Positions 50,701-62,489 of a stretch of DNA of 64,000 nucleotides are shown here, piece by piece; within the stretch, counting starts at the first letter, position 1, and each line of letters starts with the position of its first letter. Made by a program: the position numbers and the translations under genes. The notes under the pieces were generated by a model, which did not search any database, had not been told where the DNA came from, and was given only the letters and a program-made list of their open reading frames with translations. This DNA is from Ichthyophonus hoferi (lineage: Eukaryota > Opisthokonta > Ichthyosporea > Ichthyophonida > Ichthyophonidae). The DNA is taken from positions 46,788-110,787 of the forward strand of contig NAOQ01000186.1 in NCBI GenBank assembly GCA_002751075.1, given 5' to 3'.

Positions 50701-53575
50701 CTCTACTAGTGCGCAATCTACCATCTGTATTAGGTTAAAATCATTTTAATAACTGGGTTTTATTGAGGCTATATTATATTATTTGGATAACAAATAGGAT
50801 CGGATTGTATCTGCAAGCTAGCATGCATTGTAAAAGATAGTAGGACAGGGTAGATGAGGGTCTGTGTGTAGCATAAGGCTAATGATGATCGATATCCCTT
50901 CTATAGCTGGCCAATAAAAAGGGTGTTCCTATAGTTGGATCATTAACCTCAGCCAATGACCTTGTGTCTGATCTAAATGCCCTGGCTTTCGGTGAGTAAC
51001 GATTTGATCTCTCTCTATTGGTCACATGTCAACTCTCATTATTTATTTTTTCTCCCTCTCTTTTTCTTTTTATTGGGCCGAGTCGGGTCATTGACCATGG
51101 TGACCCGTATATAATGGATAAAGGGTTATTGACTTGGTAATGTATGTAAACCATTAAAATCCTTCAAGTATGCTTCACTCTGTTTTAAGATTTTCTGTTT
51201 TTTTATAGTATTTCACACCCTAAGTCACTCTTAATGGACAATAGTAGAATTATTTATTCGGTTGGTTTTGACATTGATATTATTGTATGTTGATTATCAT
51301 GATAGTCATTGTTTTATTATTCACTCTATTATCCTATACATTATATTAAATACTATGCACCATATTGTATATATAAACATACACTTTAACTAATTATTTT
51401 TATCATTTATATTGTTTTTTTCAATCATTATGGTATGATATATATATATAGATAGATAGATAGATAGATAGATAGACGGTGAGATTGAATGAAAAGGGAA
51501 ATAAATCCAATTGTAGTTAAGCGTAATAGATCAATAAGGGAACCATGTTATAAATCTATTTGAAGTTTAAATACTTTAAATACACTATGAAAAGTGGCAA
51601 TTGGAGGGTTAAATCTGATGGCCCATGGGGTGATTTGGTGGACAGCGATGGATGAAGACGACACCTTTGAGTTAGATATCTCTGCTCCTGAAGATATTAG
51701 TGCTACCCGGGGTAATCCCTATAGACCAGGTAGGTTGTATGTCGTATATCGCCCCTTCCTATCCTCCTCTCCATTATCTATATACCCCTTCCTTCCTTTT
51801 GGTTCAAATACCCTATTTTATTGGTTTAATATATTTAATATATAGTATCTTGGTATGACCCAATCAGACAGATGGCATTGTCCTCACTGATGATCAATGA
51901 CATCATCCAGATGGCACCCTTCCTCCCGAGGTAGCCTTCATGAGAAAGACAGTTGGTGAGATGGGAATATCACTCAGTAAAGAGGGAAGAAAAGGAAACT
52001 ATATGGTTGACAATATGATGTATACGGTAAGGCCTATATGTGTAGATATGCATGCATGTATGTATGTATATGTCTAGGTCATGATCAGCCTCCCTCTGTC
52101 CCTCTCTCCCCCATAATGTGTCGCCTTATTTGATCTATACCATATTCTCCTTCATTGTCACTTGTTCATTTTCCTTTCGTCTGTCCCTCCGCCATTCTAA
52201 TCGCATTAACTATAGCAAGAACCCAGAGAAGCAAGTATTCGATACAGTTCTCTAGTATGTATGCCTTTATTTTGTATTGAGTTAGTTAGATTTCATTTCA
52301 TGCCTTCTTTTAAGGCCAAAAGACTATTGGATAGCTCATGATACCATGACAAGAGAGAATCTGTATGTAGATTAGTTGCTCATGTGATTCCATTCGCTCA
52401 ATATCATGCAGGCCATGGCAGAATTTCTTAAAGACCTCCTAGCTGGGTCATTGCTGGCCTTTGAAGCCAATGCCCAAGATGGCAATGGTATGTGGTTATT
52501 ACTATGGTTACTAATCTCTCTCCTCTCCCATACATTCATCATAGCATCTCCTTATTGATTATTGTAAAGTAATCTGGGCAAGAAAGGAATCGCATGCCAT
52601 ACACTGTTCTTTTTTGTACTTAGCTGTGTCTTTATATACCTTATATTACTATACCTACTACTACAATCACTCCCAACTACTACGCCAATTATTTTTTTAT
52701 CAGTGTTGTCGAACACACAATCAGTATTGAGCATAGGAGACCTGACTTTATAAATTGTGAATGGATTGGTTCGCAGTTAACTCAAGTGTGATAATTACTG
52801 TTGTTGATGCTTCAATGGCTGATTATGAAAGGACTCTTTATGGGGTGTTATCTTAAAAATGGCTTCAGCCAATCACAACAATATTCCTCCATTGGCTTGT
52901 TTTTAATTTGCAATGGGCCATTGTATATACTGGTTGTACGGCAATAATCACTGGTTAGTTATAGCTGCAGTAAAACCAATTGTGTAATGGATCAGATTGG
53001 TTATATATAATATAATTGCATATAACAGTTGGCTATTGGGATGACTTTAGATCTACTAACTAGCCAATCACAATTACAGCAAGTCAAGAGAAGAATGTAA
53101 AGTCACCTGGTAATCATGGGAGAGCAGACAAGAAAGTAAGCATTGACCCCTTTCCCTTTCCACCCTTGTCCTCATGCGACTCTTCTATGGTTATACTGTA
53201 CTATCAAGACCAACTACCTCGTTCCTTATTGGTCTATCAAATACCAATCACCACAGCCACTATTGTTCTCACAGTAACACTGGCATATAAAAACACAAAC
53301 TTTATTTTAAACGTAGGCCAGGGGTTAGTTACCAGGGGATTAAGAATGGTGCATTTGACAAGTAATTACTTGCAGTTTCAATTAGATAAACTAATATAAT
53401 AACTATAATAACACCCCACACATATATATATACTCTAACCGTCTGACTTAACGTTCAGGAGGGAGGGGTCAAGGATCGAGGCCTACTCCTTCCCATGCAC
53501 GTGTATCAAGCTCTAGTCACTAAGGAGAAGTTCGATTTCCTTACTAATGCCTACATGGGGACCAATAACAATTGA
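41730..53575 (+). CDS. YEATS2: YEATS2: YEATS-domain subunit of the ATAC acetyltransferase complex, 21 exons
   Basis: Exons: 41730-42138, 42698-42771, 43302-43431, 43844-44012, 44300-44431, 44766-44938, 45508-45625, 46479-46647, 47274-47354, 47622-47745, 47871-48563, 48804-48886, 49240-49275, 49681-49768, 50297-50406, 50907-50991, 51595(or 51607)-51729, 51911-52026, 52412-52487, 53080-53135, 53459-53575. Phases agree, giving about 1,057 aa. Order: acidic N-terminus; coiled-coil ([16 protein letters not shown]); a C2H2-like finger (C298, C301, H315, H320); [23 protein letters not shown] domain (about 400-510) with acyl-lysine pocket residues S429, Y430 and W450 kept, then [15 protein letters not shown] and LGAET; a low-complexity exon; a helical module ending [10 protein letters not shown]; a Cys pair (YCKYCG); and a C-terminal histone-fold-like part ending [10 protein letters not shown], as in human YEATS2 (FLDFLTNKHMG). 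Family role: nuclear reader of acylated H3 in ATAC. The exon 17 acceptor is uncertain. Confidence 0.93.
42180..42335. repeat. About 32-bp tandem repeat, YEATS2 intron 1
   Basis: Four to five diverged pyrimidine-rich units of the type CTCTCTATCTCTGTTCCTATACTAT, followed by a (TA)n tract to about 42352. Confidence 0.85.
44194..44225. repeat. Near-perfect palindrome in YEATS2 intron 4
   Basis: CCACATATATACCC, two A bases, then GGGTATATATGTGTGG: a 13-14 bp stem with a 2-base loop. Just upstream are direct repeats GTGACGTACG at about 44146-44166, which contain the TGACG core of CRE-type sites. Confidence 0.7.
45235..45445. repeat. 14-17 bp tandem repeat, YEATS2 intron 6
   Basis: About a dozen units of TATATATGGTATGTGT(C), ending about 60 bases before exon 7. 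Open frames across it are repetitive artefacts. Confidence 0.9.
46366..46402 (-). other. tRNA-like T-arm remnant
   Basis: On the minus strand CCCGGTTCAAATCCGAG, then TGTTTGC and a T run, resembles a tRNA T-arm (internal B box GGTTCAAATCC), an acceptor strand and a Pol III terminator. No proper D-arm or anticodon arm precedes it, so it is a remnant or a chance match inside YEATS2 intron 7. Confidence 0.3.
47395..47480. repeat. Two short tandem arrays in YEATS2 intron 9
   Basis: Four units of the 10-mer ATCTCGTTAT (about 47398-47432), then four units of the 9-mer TGATTCAG(T/A) (about 47449-47478). Confidence 0.85.
49186..49214. repeat. (AAT)n microsatellite
   Basis: About nine AAT/AAT-like units in YEATS2 intron 12, shortly before exon 13. 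Confidence 0.9.
49858..49892. repeat. (ATTACT)n microsatellite
   Basis: Five to six units of ATTACT in YEATS2 intron 14. Confidence 0.9.
51446..51478. repeat. (GATA)n microsatellite
   Basis: Seven uninterrupted GATA units after a TA tract in YEATS2 intron 16. Confidence 0.95.
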
Positions 53576-54546
53576 TCATAGGAAGGTTGTTCGTATATTG
53601 ATTGGTTTGGTATAAAGTACGATTAATACTATGGCTAGAGCCTGAAACAAGAGAGGAAGTAATAGAGTAAAGTCCTCTGGGATGAATCAACATCACTGCC
53701 TGGCTTATTAGTGTTTGTACCCTGTACGAGTAACATTATGGTAGTGTTGTAGATGATTCACTTGTTGTCAACCTCTATATTGCTTCTGATTCACATTGTT
53801 AGTAGCGAAGCTGAACCTCTTTTAGATTGGCTCATCATTAGTCAAAGTCATAAGTGGCCTGGTGAAACATTGGGCCCTAAAATGATCGGAATATTGACGA
53901 GATTCTTGTTTGTTTGTGGTATTGAAAATTTGTGGTCGAGTGTAGGTATAGAAAATGTGATCTGTGCCAATTAGAATGTGTAGTGCTTTATTTATATTTG
54001 TCAGAGCCAATACGGAGCTTGGAGTGGGAGCTGTGCTACCATATAAGGCATAAAAATCAGGCTAAATTGCTGGAAATAAAGTGCAATATATTATATGATT
54101 GGTAGGACTTGAAAATGTTTTGTAAGTGCCAATAGCCTAATGTGTATAAAGTAAATGTGAATGGGTACTGAATCAGATGCAATTGTATTAGCTTTTTGCT
54201 TGATAAAGGCTGGAATTTAATGGTAGATTAAAATACTTAATCAGTCTTAAAGGACTATGATGCAGAAAATCATCCCCTCCCTATTAAGCATGGCGCTTTT
54301 TATTGGTCTACTAAAACACCGTTTTCTTTAATAATCTAACCCACATAATGTGCTGGAAAGATTCTATTTAAATAGCGAGGACCTTGCAAAGGTACTACTA
54401 TTACATGCCATGAACGAGTATGAACACACGCATTAACACGGATATTATTATTTATAATACCAAAAGAGATTGTATCCACATGCAAAGGAACACAGGGCAT
54501 TCATTATCGGAAATATATGGGTGGCTATCCTGTCTGGAAGGACGAC
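53576..54546. other. Convergent 3' flanks of YEATS2 and SNRPE
   Basis: About 970 bp between two genes pointing at each other. No exon is recognised, so it holds the 3' UTRs and poly(A) sites of both. It is rich in ATTGG/CCAAT pentamers like the neighbouring introns. Confidence 0.5.
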
Positions 54547-56228
54547 CTACTCCTGGTTAACTGCTTGAATCAGAGTGATGCAATCACCCTTAAGCAGGAT
54601 GCGACCCACTCGCTTACGGTTACCAGTCTTAGGGTTAACCTAAGGTAGAAGGGGGGAAGAGAGAGAGGTGTGTATCATTAGTGTTTCATTTTCCTGTCGT
54701 GCTTGCCAATAATTGTAACGACAAGCCAACTGCAGATGGGGTTGTATATAAGGACATGGACTAATCCCAATCCTAGCATCTCATTTAATATTGTGTTTCG
54801 TACACAAACAGAGGCGTGAAGTTATATCTCGCACTCTCAGGGGTCTCTTTTAAGAATACATACATGCATACATACACACATCAATACTAAATCTATTAAT
54901 CACATACAAAGACCTGTAAAAAAAATAAAACCGTTCCTGCCTTTGCCAAAATATATTACAAAAGCACATGCTTAAATGTGTAACATAATAAGTCAGAATA
55001 AAAGACAGAAGGATGATGTATTGATAGGCATGTATAAGGAAATAAGAACCATAAAGGACCAATGACAGGGTATCTGATAACATTATCACATAGAGGGAAA
55101 CTAATAAATAACATAGTACTATAGAAGAACGTATAAGAGATAATAGATACAGGGAAAGAGGAAAAATAATAAAAATAACAAAAAGGGCAAGGAGGAAGAT
55201 TATATAGTGGAAAGAAATGAAAGGTGAGTAGATAATAACGCAATGCGAAAGAGGGAGAGAGGAGTAAAAGATAGGAATGCTAATGCACAGACACAACAAG
55301 AAGTTATGCATCTGGTATTGCCAAATAAATACACTTGAGAAAATGATAGTGTTTTTGTGTATCCTTCGGCAACTAGTAGGCAATAGGTATACTCAATAAT
55401 AAAAAGGAAATGTAAACCAAGTATTGTTGGTCAATATGATGTCAAAGGTGGGTAATAGTACTGTGTCTAGTAATAACAGGTGTGTGACATGTCAACAAGA
55501 TAGTACTTACAAGCAGGATAAAAGAGATAATATGTAAGAGAATATTATTAAAAAAAATTATTGAGAAGGGTAGGAAAACTAAAAATAGAAAGTCGTGTGA
55601 GAGAACTAATAACAAAGGGTAAAGGGGTGAGCTATAATAGCAACCGATTGTGTTGCATTTATTTATCTTTTGGAAATGTATTTAAGAGGCTCAAATAGTA
55701 TAATAATGTAAAGAGAAATCAAAAAAAAATTAGCTGTTTAATAGCATCACAAATGGGTCGGATTGATGTAAGCCAAAGATGAAAGGAAAGTGAGTAATTT
55801 TAGAAGTTTGAAACGAAAGAGAAATGAATATGTTATGTAGATTAAGGTCAACAGTTAGCACATGCAAAAAGAAAGAAATACCATAAAAGAGAAAGAACTG
55901 AGGGAGAACAATATATATATATATATATATATATCTTTATCTAATCTATAAAATGACAAAATAGAACCTCGAAGTTGAGCATCTAAAGGAAAATAAAGCA
56001 GGAGAGAAAGGAAAGGAGTGAGGAAGACAGAAGAGATAACCTATATCTTACCTCCTCCGCATCGTCAAGCACCAAGTTCATGTACTCGTCAAATCCAATA
56101 ATCTGGCCCTCCACACGCAGGTTGGTTTGCTCAAACAGCCACACCTGGATACGAGCCTTGGACTGCAAGAAACGGAAGATGAGATTGATAGGCATCACAA
56201 TAACCTTCTGGACTTTGGCTCTCTGCAT
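54547..56228 (-). CDS. SNRPE: Small nuclear ribonucleoprotein E (SmE), 2 exons
   Basis: Exons, minus strand: 56228-56052 and 54639-54547, joined in phase 0 across a 1.4-kb GT-AG intron, giving 89 aa (human SmE 92). The start ATG at 56228 is the first in frame and gives MQRAKVQKV; the human protein has GQKVQKV. Sm1 motif: [38 protein letters not shown]. Sm2 motif: [13 protein letters not shown]. The Sm-fold RNA-contact segment (DEYMN) and the Sm2 KGD motif are intact. SmE is one of seven Sm proteins forming the ring on U1, U2, U4 and U5 snRNAs, assembled in the cytoplasm and working in the nucleus. The intron follows DDAEE, between the Sm1 and Sm2 motifs. The 5' half of the SmE coding part lies in the right exon. 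Confidence 0.97.
55908..55935. repeat. (TA)n microsatellite in the SNRPE intron
   Basis: About 12 TA units. The rest of the intron is purine-rich on the plus strand, that is, pyrimidine-rich in the transcript. Confidence 0.9.
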
Positions 56229-59064
56229 GTTGGCGGTTATACTCAAAGAGAATACGGCAGGTGTTTAAAAAAATGCTAATGGAGACTAAAGATATACTTT
56301 CTGTATACTATATAAGTTAAAACAACCTAATAAGTCCAATAACCCCTACTAAGATGGTATAAATGCAGTAAAATATAGACTAGGTCCCACCGACTATATT
56401 GTCACGTTGACAGAGGTGGGTAAAGTATTAATCAACTTGTTTTACCCCAACTCGTCGTCCGGCCCGGTTCGATCCCAGGACTCTTAATTGGATAGACCAA
56501 TACATATCGTGCTAATAATTGCATTCTAGTTTTAAATTAATTATAACTAATTATTGGTTTTGAAAGGCGCAAATAAATAGCTGGGTTGTGGTGTAAAAGT
56601 TTCTACTATTTCAGTATGAAAAAATTATTTTTTAAAAAAGCTAAAAATTAACATTTAAATAAAAAAGAAAGAAAAAACATTTATGTAAGGTTTTAGATTA
56701 TATTAGATTCCAGTGATTTAATATTTTATGCGGAAACACGATTTCAACTGAACTGAGCCAATTGTAGTTCTTCATCCTGTACATAATTAGTCAGTACAAC
56801 TATTACCTTTTCAATGCCAATACATTTGCCATAGCTGACCTGTCTATCTCTACCCACTAACTATGCCACTATATTCACATTCAGTTGTGGCTCTAAATAT
56901 TTTTTTCTGGCCCTCTATTATCGCTTCACAATGAAAGATAAATATTAGTTTAGGCTCATATGCTATGTTTGTTCCTTATCTTTCGTTTCAGGACACAGCA
57001 TATAATTAATGATTAGTGGAAATCAGAAAACTTCCTTTTATAACAAACTCTCCAGTAAAGCTCTATTTTTCGTCTCAGGCGCCAAGATTCAGGCACGCCC
57101 ATTGCCACCTCAAAATCAATCCAGGAAAACAAATTAACCCGAGTGAAAAAAAAAGATAATATTATTATACGATTTAAATTACCTTAATAACCATTGCAAT
57201 TATTAAGAGTCATCAATTAATTTCTATTATCTCGTTCTTTCTCGCCTCCGTGAACCCATTAAACTTATTTAAACAAGTATATTAAATTTTAAAAAATAAT
57301 AACCAACTTATTAAATATATTTTTTTTTGTTTTTCCTATAAAAATTACACAAAAAATATGAACGTACATATACATAAATCCATATACATATCTAAATATT
57401 TATATATCAGTATAGAAACTGAGTTGTGTATATTGCCTCATTGAAGTGTAGGTTTTTTCAAACTTGTTGAACCAAAGCATATCTTAAATTTCAACACATC
57501 TGTATAGCCACGGTCATTGTGAACCTGCATACTTCGTAATATTTCCTGGAAATTTTTTGGGCCGTTGCTTGCTTACCATATGATATTTTGGCTCAATGCA
57601 TATGAATTTTTTTAAAAAAATTTGCAGTTATTTATCACATAGGGCTGAAATAACTAGTTTTACTATTTATAGCTTTAACTATTTTTGTAGTCTATGTAAA
57701 ATTGTCACTCTTGCATTTTATAAGGTATTTTAGTCTTGCAGCATTGAATCCACATTGGAATCTATATCCCTCTTGGATATCACAAAATATGCGTTTCTCT
57801 ACATACAACAATTAAAATGAAATATTTTACAATTCAAATATTTATTTAAGCCAAGACTTAGCATGAATGTGATAAAGACAAATATTAATTGAATAAATTA
57901 CATTTGTGAGTAATACTGAACCTTGTTTTTACAACATTCTCCAAGAAAAGGAACTATACCTGCTTGTACATTGCCTTCAATACACCCATTTCACTAATAT
58001 ATATATATGGTTTGGGTATTACTGGTGACTGACACTTCGAATGTCCATGTCAATGCATGTCTAAAGAATCGAGTCTAACTATGATATGATTGGGTCCTTC
58101 AAAAGTAACTTTTTGTACCAACAATTAAAGAAAGTAATAAAATCAGAAAACTGCATTGAACTCAAATAATTATATATATATAATAGAGTATCTTCTTACT
58201 TTTATACTTTGTAAGCTAATATACTAGTATATTAGTGCTAAAAGGAGAAACCCCGGATGACTAGGGCATACTATCCTAATAAAATCATACAAAATCTGTG
58301 GAAGGTAAATATAAGTGCATACGATCTCAGAAACATTGTAGTTGTACTTTCCAATAAAATATACAGCCCTTTTATAATTTATCCTTGGTGAAAGGGCTGA
58401 TGTATCACATCATTAGTTGCAAAAAAGTCCTGGCTTACAGCCCTAAACCAAATTAATAACAACTAGTGTCACTGCTTGGATCTCAGAGAATGTTACTGAT
58501 ATGGTCAAATAAAACTTAGGCTATTTAAATCATATAAATATAATAATAAGGTTCTAGTGAAAATCGACATTGAAATATTTTTGTAGCAGAACTGATAAAC
58601 GTTTATTGTTAAAATATAGCATTATTAAATACATATTTTATACAGTACACAGTAAAGTAAATTCAAGGACAGAACGCTGCTAAAAAAAGTTCTGCGTCTA
58701 GATATGCTTTCTCATACCAGAAGTAATCCGATGTAGGTCCACCACCAATCTCCTACACTCCCCGCTAATATATATCAAGCCAATTATATTGGCCTACAAA
58801 CAACATGGGTGTTGTGTTTCCCACGTTTCTAAATTTTATATGGATTATGTACACTTCGCTTTTTAATTTTTTTTAACAACGGCTCATTGTTGTAGAGAAT
58901 TAACCAAGCCAGTTTACCTAGAGTGATGCCAAAACAATATAGCCAAGACATGATGCCAAACATAACTTGGTTAACTCCTTACTTATGAAATCTAGTTTCT
59001 GATCTGCACCACATCTACAGAATACGAAAAAATATAAAAGCATAGATAATATAATATGTATGTT
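56229..59064. other. Spacer upstream of SNRPE, with a tRNA-like B-box
   Basis: No protein gene recognised over 2.8 kb. The part next to 56229 should hold the SNRPE promoter. At about 56460-56482 the plus strand reads CCCGGTTCGATCCCAGG, a good match to a tRNA T-arm with the Pol III B box GGTTCGATCCC, but I could not fold a full cloverleaf around it; a tRNA-derived SINE remnant or tRNA pseudogene is possible. Confidence 0.4.
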
Positions 59065-61008
59065 CTAGTTTGTCAGACAAGCATTCGTACAATATCGCTT
59101 GTATACCCACCTATGCAAACGGGCTCGAAAGTCTACTGTAATATTAACCCCTCGAGAGGGATCGGTGGTGCTAGCATGTTGCAAATTAGGCACTACCAGA
59201 TTAGGGAAGGCGCCACGTACAATATATCCAAGACTACCAAGTTCACTAAATACCCAATCAAATGGCTTTTGCTGGTTTGTATCCTTAATCCATTGGAGAA
59301 TAGCACTATAGACCGAACGGTGATATACCGCAGCAAACGATCCAAACGTTTCAGTGTTGGCATTAAAACACATGGTGGGAGTACCCTTTGAAAAGACACG
59401 AGTGGCGTTCTTCATGTCAGAGCTCAACATCTTCCAGCCGCCGTAATACTTTTTACCCCATTCAGGATAGCTTCCTGTAACCCAAATCGTAGAACCAAGT
59501 AGCAAGATCCCACCATCGGTGTTTGTCCATAAGTGACCACCGCATCTATTCTCCTTCATAATCTTGAACCATTTCGACTTAAATGACTTATGAGGGAGGG
59601 CATCGTCATCAAGAATAATGATCCGAGGAAAGTCATTTTCAAGTGCGTACTCGAAGACACGCCGCATAGTATCAATATATCCGAGCTCGCCAGGTTTAAG
59701 TACCCGGGAGATAGATCCAGTCTTTGTAGTAATCGAATCTTGATCTGCCTTTTTTACTTCAGGAAACATTTTAAGACCATCAGTAGCAAGAAATCGCCGA
59801 ATATCAGTTAATCCTGCCACCTGGTTAAATAATTCTTTCGTTTGTTCGAAATTTTTCTGTGCTTTGACAGTGTCCAAGCTAAGAATAAAGGTAGGGATAT
59901 CGAGATTAGCCTCTTCCTCTGCCTGAGGTGATTTACATTCACGTCGAAAATGGTGGTTTAATGTCAATTGTAGGCTTGGATTATTGACACAGGACGAGTG
60001 ATAGGCTGCCACAGCAACACGACAAGATTGCAGATCTCCTGCATTACAAATATTATCATAATGGGCACTTGGTCGAAGTGACTTACGCACCTGATCATGA
60101 AAGTGTTTCATCTCATTGGCCTTACCGAAAGGGTGAACAATGAAAGACATAAAGGCCGAGGAGGGAGGAAAGAGAGGGAATGACCGTGTAATATTGAGTT
60201 GGTTCAAGTCTTCGTAATCTCGAGGATAAAATAGGGTTTCATTTTTTGGAGACACAACCCAAGGGATGTGTGTGATAAAGCCTGGAATCGCTACGCAGAA
60301 GTGCATATCTTGTATCGACTCGCACAGGGTTTGATCTACTGACTCAATGTTTTGGACCAGTTTGCATTTCCTTTCATATGCTATAATCTGGTCAAGCCTA
60401 TCTTTACCAATAATATAGCCAAAGTCTTGACATCCGTATTCCGCTCCTGCTACTTTTGGCAACCCTATATACGCGTTTGTGTGAGTAGGAAGCAAGCTTA
60501 ATAGCATTGGGAATGATCGGGTGCTGAGGTATGCATCTAATGTGACATGGATGAACCAGTCATATGCCTGTCGATTTTTCAGAAAGGACCATATGTATGG
60601 AGCTTTCGTGGTGTTTTTTGGAATAATCACGAAACGAATTGGCATCTCTTGGGCATATTTGTACATGGGACTCTCATCTTTAACAAAAAGTACCACGTCA
60701 CAAATGTTCTCAGCTAAATACAACCATGTGTCTACTGTACCATCCATGAGATCTTCCTGCTTATTTCCAAATGCATATTCAGTTATGCCTATGATGCAAT
60801 TCAATGAGCTTGTTACTTGATTATGCGCGACACGGCCACTGGTATAAGTACTTTCCTTATACATAGTAAGGTCAATATGAAATGTGCTACGACGCACATT
60901 CTTGAATACATATAGAACTACGGCCAAGAAGATCAAGTTAAGCAGCATTTTACGCCATCGTAACTTGAAACCCAAGCAGCAAGGTTTCTTGGAAATCCTT
61001 CTCGACAT
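59065..61008 (-). CDS. Two-domain GT31-like/GT25 glycosyltransferase, single exon, intact
   Basis: One uninterrupted 647-aa frame. The start at 61008 gives a short basic tail (MSRRISKKPCC), then one membrane segment (about residues 22-38): a type II protein typical of Golgi glycosyltransferases. The N-terminal half (about 65-330) aligns by motif with the GT31-like half of the gene at 30747-32748 (AENICDV, AYDWF, IGLPK, HPF) but reads VTLDAY (155-160) where the paralogue has the metal-binding DSD, so that half may be inactive. The C-terminal half (about 370-640) is GT25-like: PTFILSLD, DIRRFLATDG (402-411), GELGYIDTMRR, ILDDDALPH (DDD 467-469), FDWVFSELGSLGY, HASTTDPS. Known GT25 members include collagen beta-galactosyltransferases and LPS glycosyltransferases; the acceptor here is unknown. 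It is a paralogue of the 30.7-kb gene, about 26 kb away on the same strand. Confidence 0.9.
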   Translation of the reverse strand: MSRRISKKPCCLGFKLRWRKMLLNLIFLAVVLYVFKNVRRSTFHIDLTMYKESTYTSGRVAHNQVTSSLNCIIGITEYAFGNKQEDLMDGTVDTWLYLAENICDVVLFVKDESPMYKYAQEMPIRFVIIPKNTTKAPYIWSFLKNRQAYDWFIHVTLDAYLSTRSFPMLLSLLPTHTNAYIGLPKVAGAEYGCQDFGYIIGKDRLDQIIAYERKCKLVQNIESVDQTLCESIQDMHFCVAIPGFITHIPWVVSPKNETLFYPRDYEDLNQLNITRSFPLFPPSSAFMSFIVHPFGKANEMKHFHDQVRKSLRPSAHYDNICNAGDLQSCRVAVAAYHSSCVNNPSLQLTLNHHFRRECKSPQAEEEANLDIPTFILSLDTVKAQKNFEQTKELFNQVAGLTDIRRFLATDGLKMFPEVKKADQDSITTKTGSISRVLKPGELGYIDTMRRVFEYALENDFPRIIILDDDALPHKSFKSKWFKIMKENRCGGHLWTNTDGGILLLGSTIWVTGSYPEWGKKYYGGWKMLSSDMKNATRVFSKGTPTMCFNANTETFGSFAAVYHRSVYSAILQWIKDTNQQKPFDWVFSELGSLGYIVRGAFPNLVVPNLQHASTTDPSRGVNITVDFRARLHRWVYKRYCTNACLTN

Positions 61009-62480
61009 GTGTATTATAGAGGAACTGTTATGATCAGTTTAGTTTATTGTGAGCTGGGTAGCAGTGAAAGCATTATCAACTTCCACTTTTAAAAAAAATA
61101 AAATAAAAAGCATGCCTCACATCTTCCCATTCCAGATCATATAACACTCAGTCATAACCAACTATATTACTAACTATATCAATCCTATTTATTTATCTTA
61201 TTCATCCTGTTCACCTGTTCATCCTACCTATGTATTTAACTACAAACAAAACAAATAAATAATCTTACCAATAGCCCTGGGACCTGGATTGAAACAAGAT
61301 TTGGCCTGTCGATACATTTACTGAGAGACAATAAAACAGCCGTATTGGTTCAATCTAAATTTTAGGATATTTATGATAAGTATTAAAAACTAGAATCAAT
61401 CATGAAGTGTGTAACAGCATATATACAACTTCTTACAAGGACTGCGACATGTGTACATGAAACATACCGACGCTTATGGCATTTTTATCTGAGAACATAA
61501 TTCTACTCTTTTGCAAGATGAATAAGTTATTGGTGTTATTTAAAATGAGTATGAGTACTCAATAGTAATTTAATTTAGAATAAAATTTTTAAATAAGTTG
61601 ATTAGATATAATTAAATAATCAAATTTATAGGCAGATCTTCTTTTTTGAAGGGGATGCTCGACAGCCAATTACAGAGTATATCACTCAATAAAGTTGGAT
61701 TATTTTGGAATTTTGAAAATCCAAAATAAATTTACTTAATATTATTAAGAATACTAATATAAGTGAACCGGAGCAAGCAGGTGGAAGCCACATTAGAGTG
61801 ATAGGCAGGGTTTTACTTTTAATAGCAAAGTTTATCATTTGGATGGAAACCCCCTATTATTAGAAGAATCAACACCAGACTCAATTGGTTGGCCTTCTAC
61901 TAAAGTAGCTGAATTATCTACTCCAACTTCCCTGGCAACTATGGACATGATAAAATAAAAAAGAAAAAAAAAGACATAAACTGAACAATAAATATTGGAG
62001 ACTGATAATAGAGTTTATTATTAGTTGCTTTTGTTTCTTTTACGCTTCTCCAAACTTTGTTTAAGGGGATGCGATTAAGAGCCTAAAACCAATCATAAAT
62101 ATTCCTACTCGCTAATACACATGAAAGATCACAAGAGACCACTAGGATTGTCTTATCTTATCTCGATAATTTTATGCTATCGGATCAATCATAAAGGAAT
62201 AAGCTTTAACAAAAAATGCACTGAACGCAGGTTTGATCCATGATAAGATTATATAATAATAATAATACCATACTACTACTGAAATAGTGAATTTTACGTA
62301 AAGGTCATTACTATTAATTAACTAGACATTTACTCTTAAGTAGTGCAACGTTTTTAACTTACTAACATACATACAATATTTACATGAAACACACAGCATA
62401 CGCTAATTCTAACATACATGACAACACTCCCCTTATATCTCTATATACCTAATAAGATGTAATTTTACATGCTTAAAGCT
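61009..62480. other. Spacer upstream of the intact GT31-GT25 gene
   Basis: No gene recognised. AT-rich with short A and T runs. It should include the promoter of the leftward-reading glycosyltransferase gene close to 61010-61300. Confidence 0.45.
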
Positions 62481-62489
62481 AGTTGGGCA

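Noticed and set aside
54850-55383. 177-codon minus-strand frame rich in Ile/Leu/Phe/Tyr
   Set aside because: Lies inside the SNRPE intron and reflects its pyrimidine-rich transcribed strand; no membrane-protein family recognised and no splice support.
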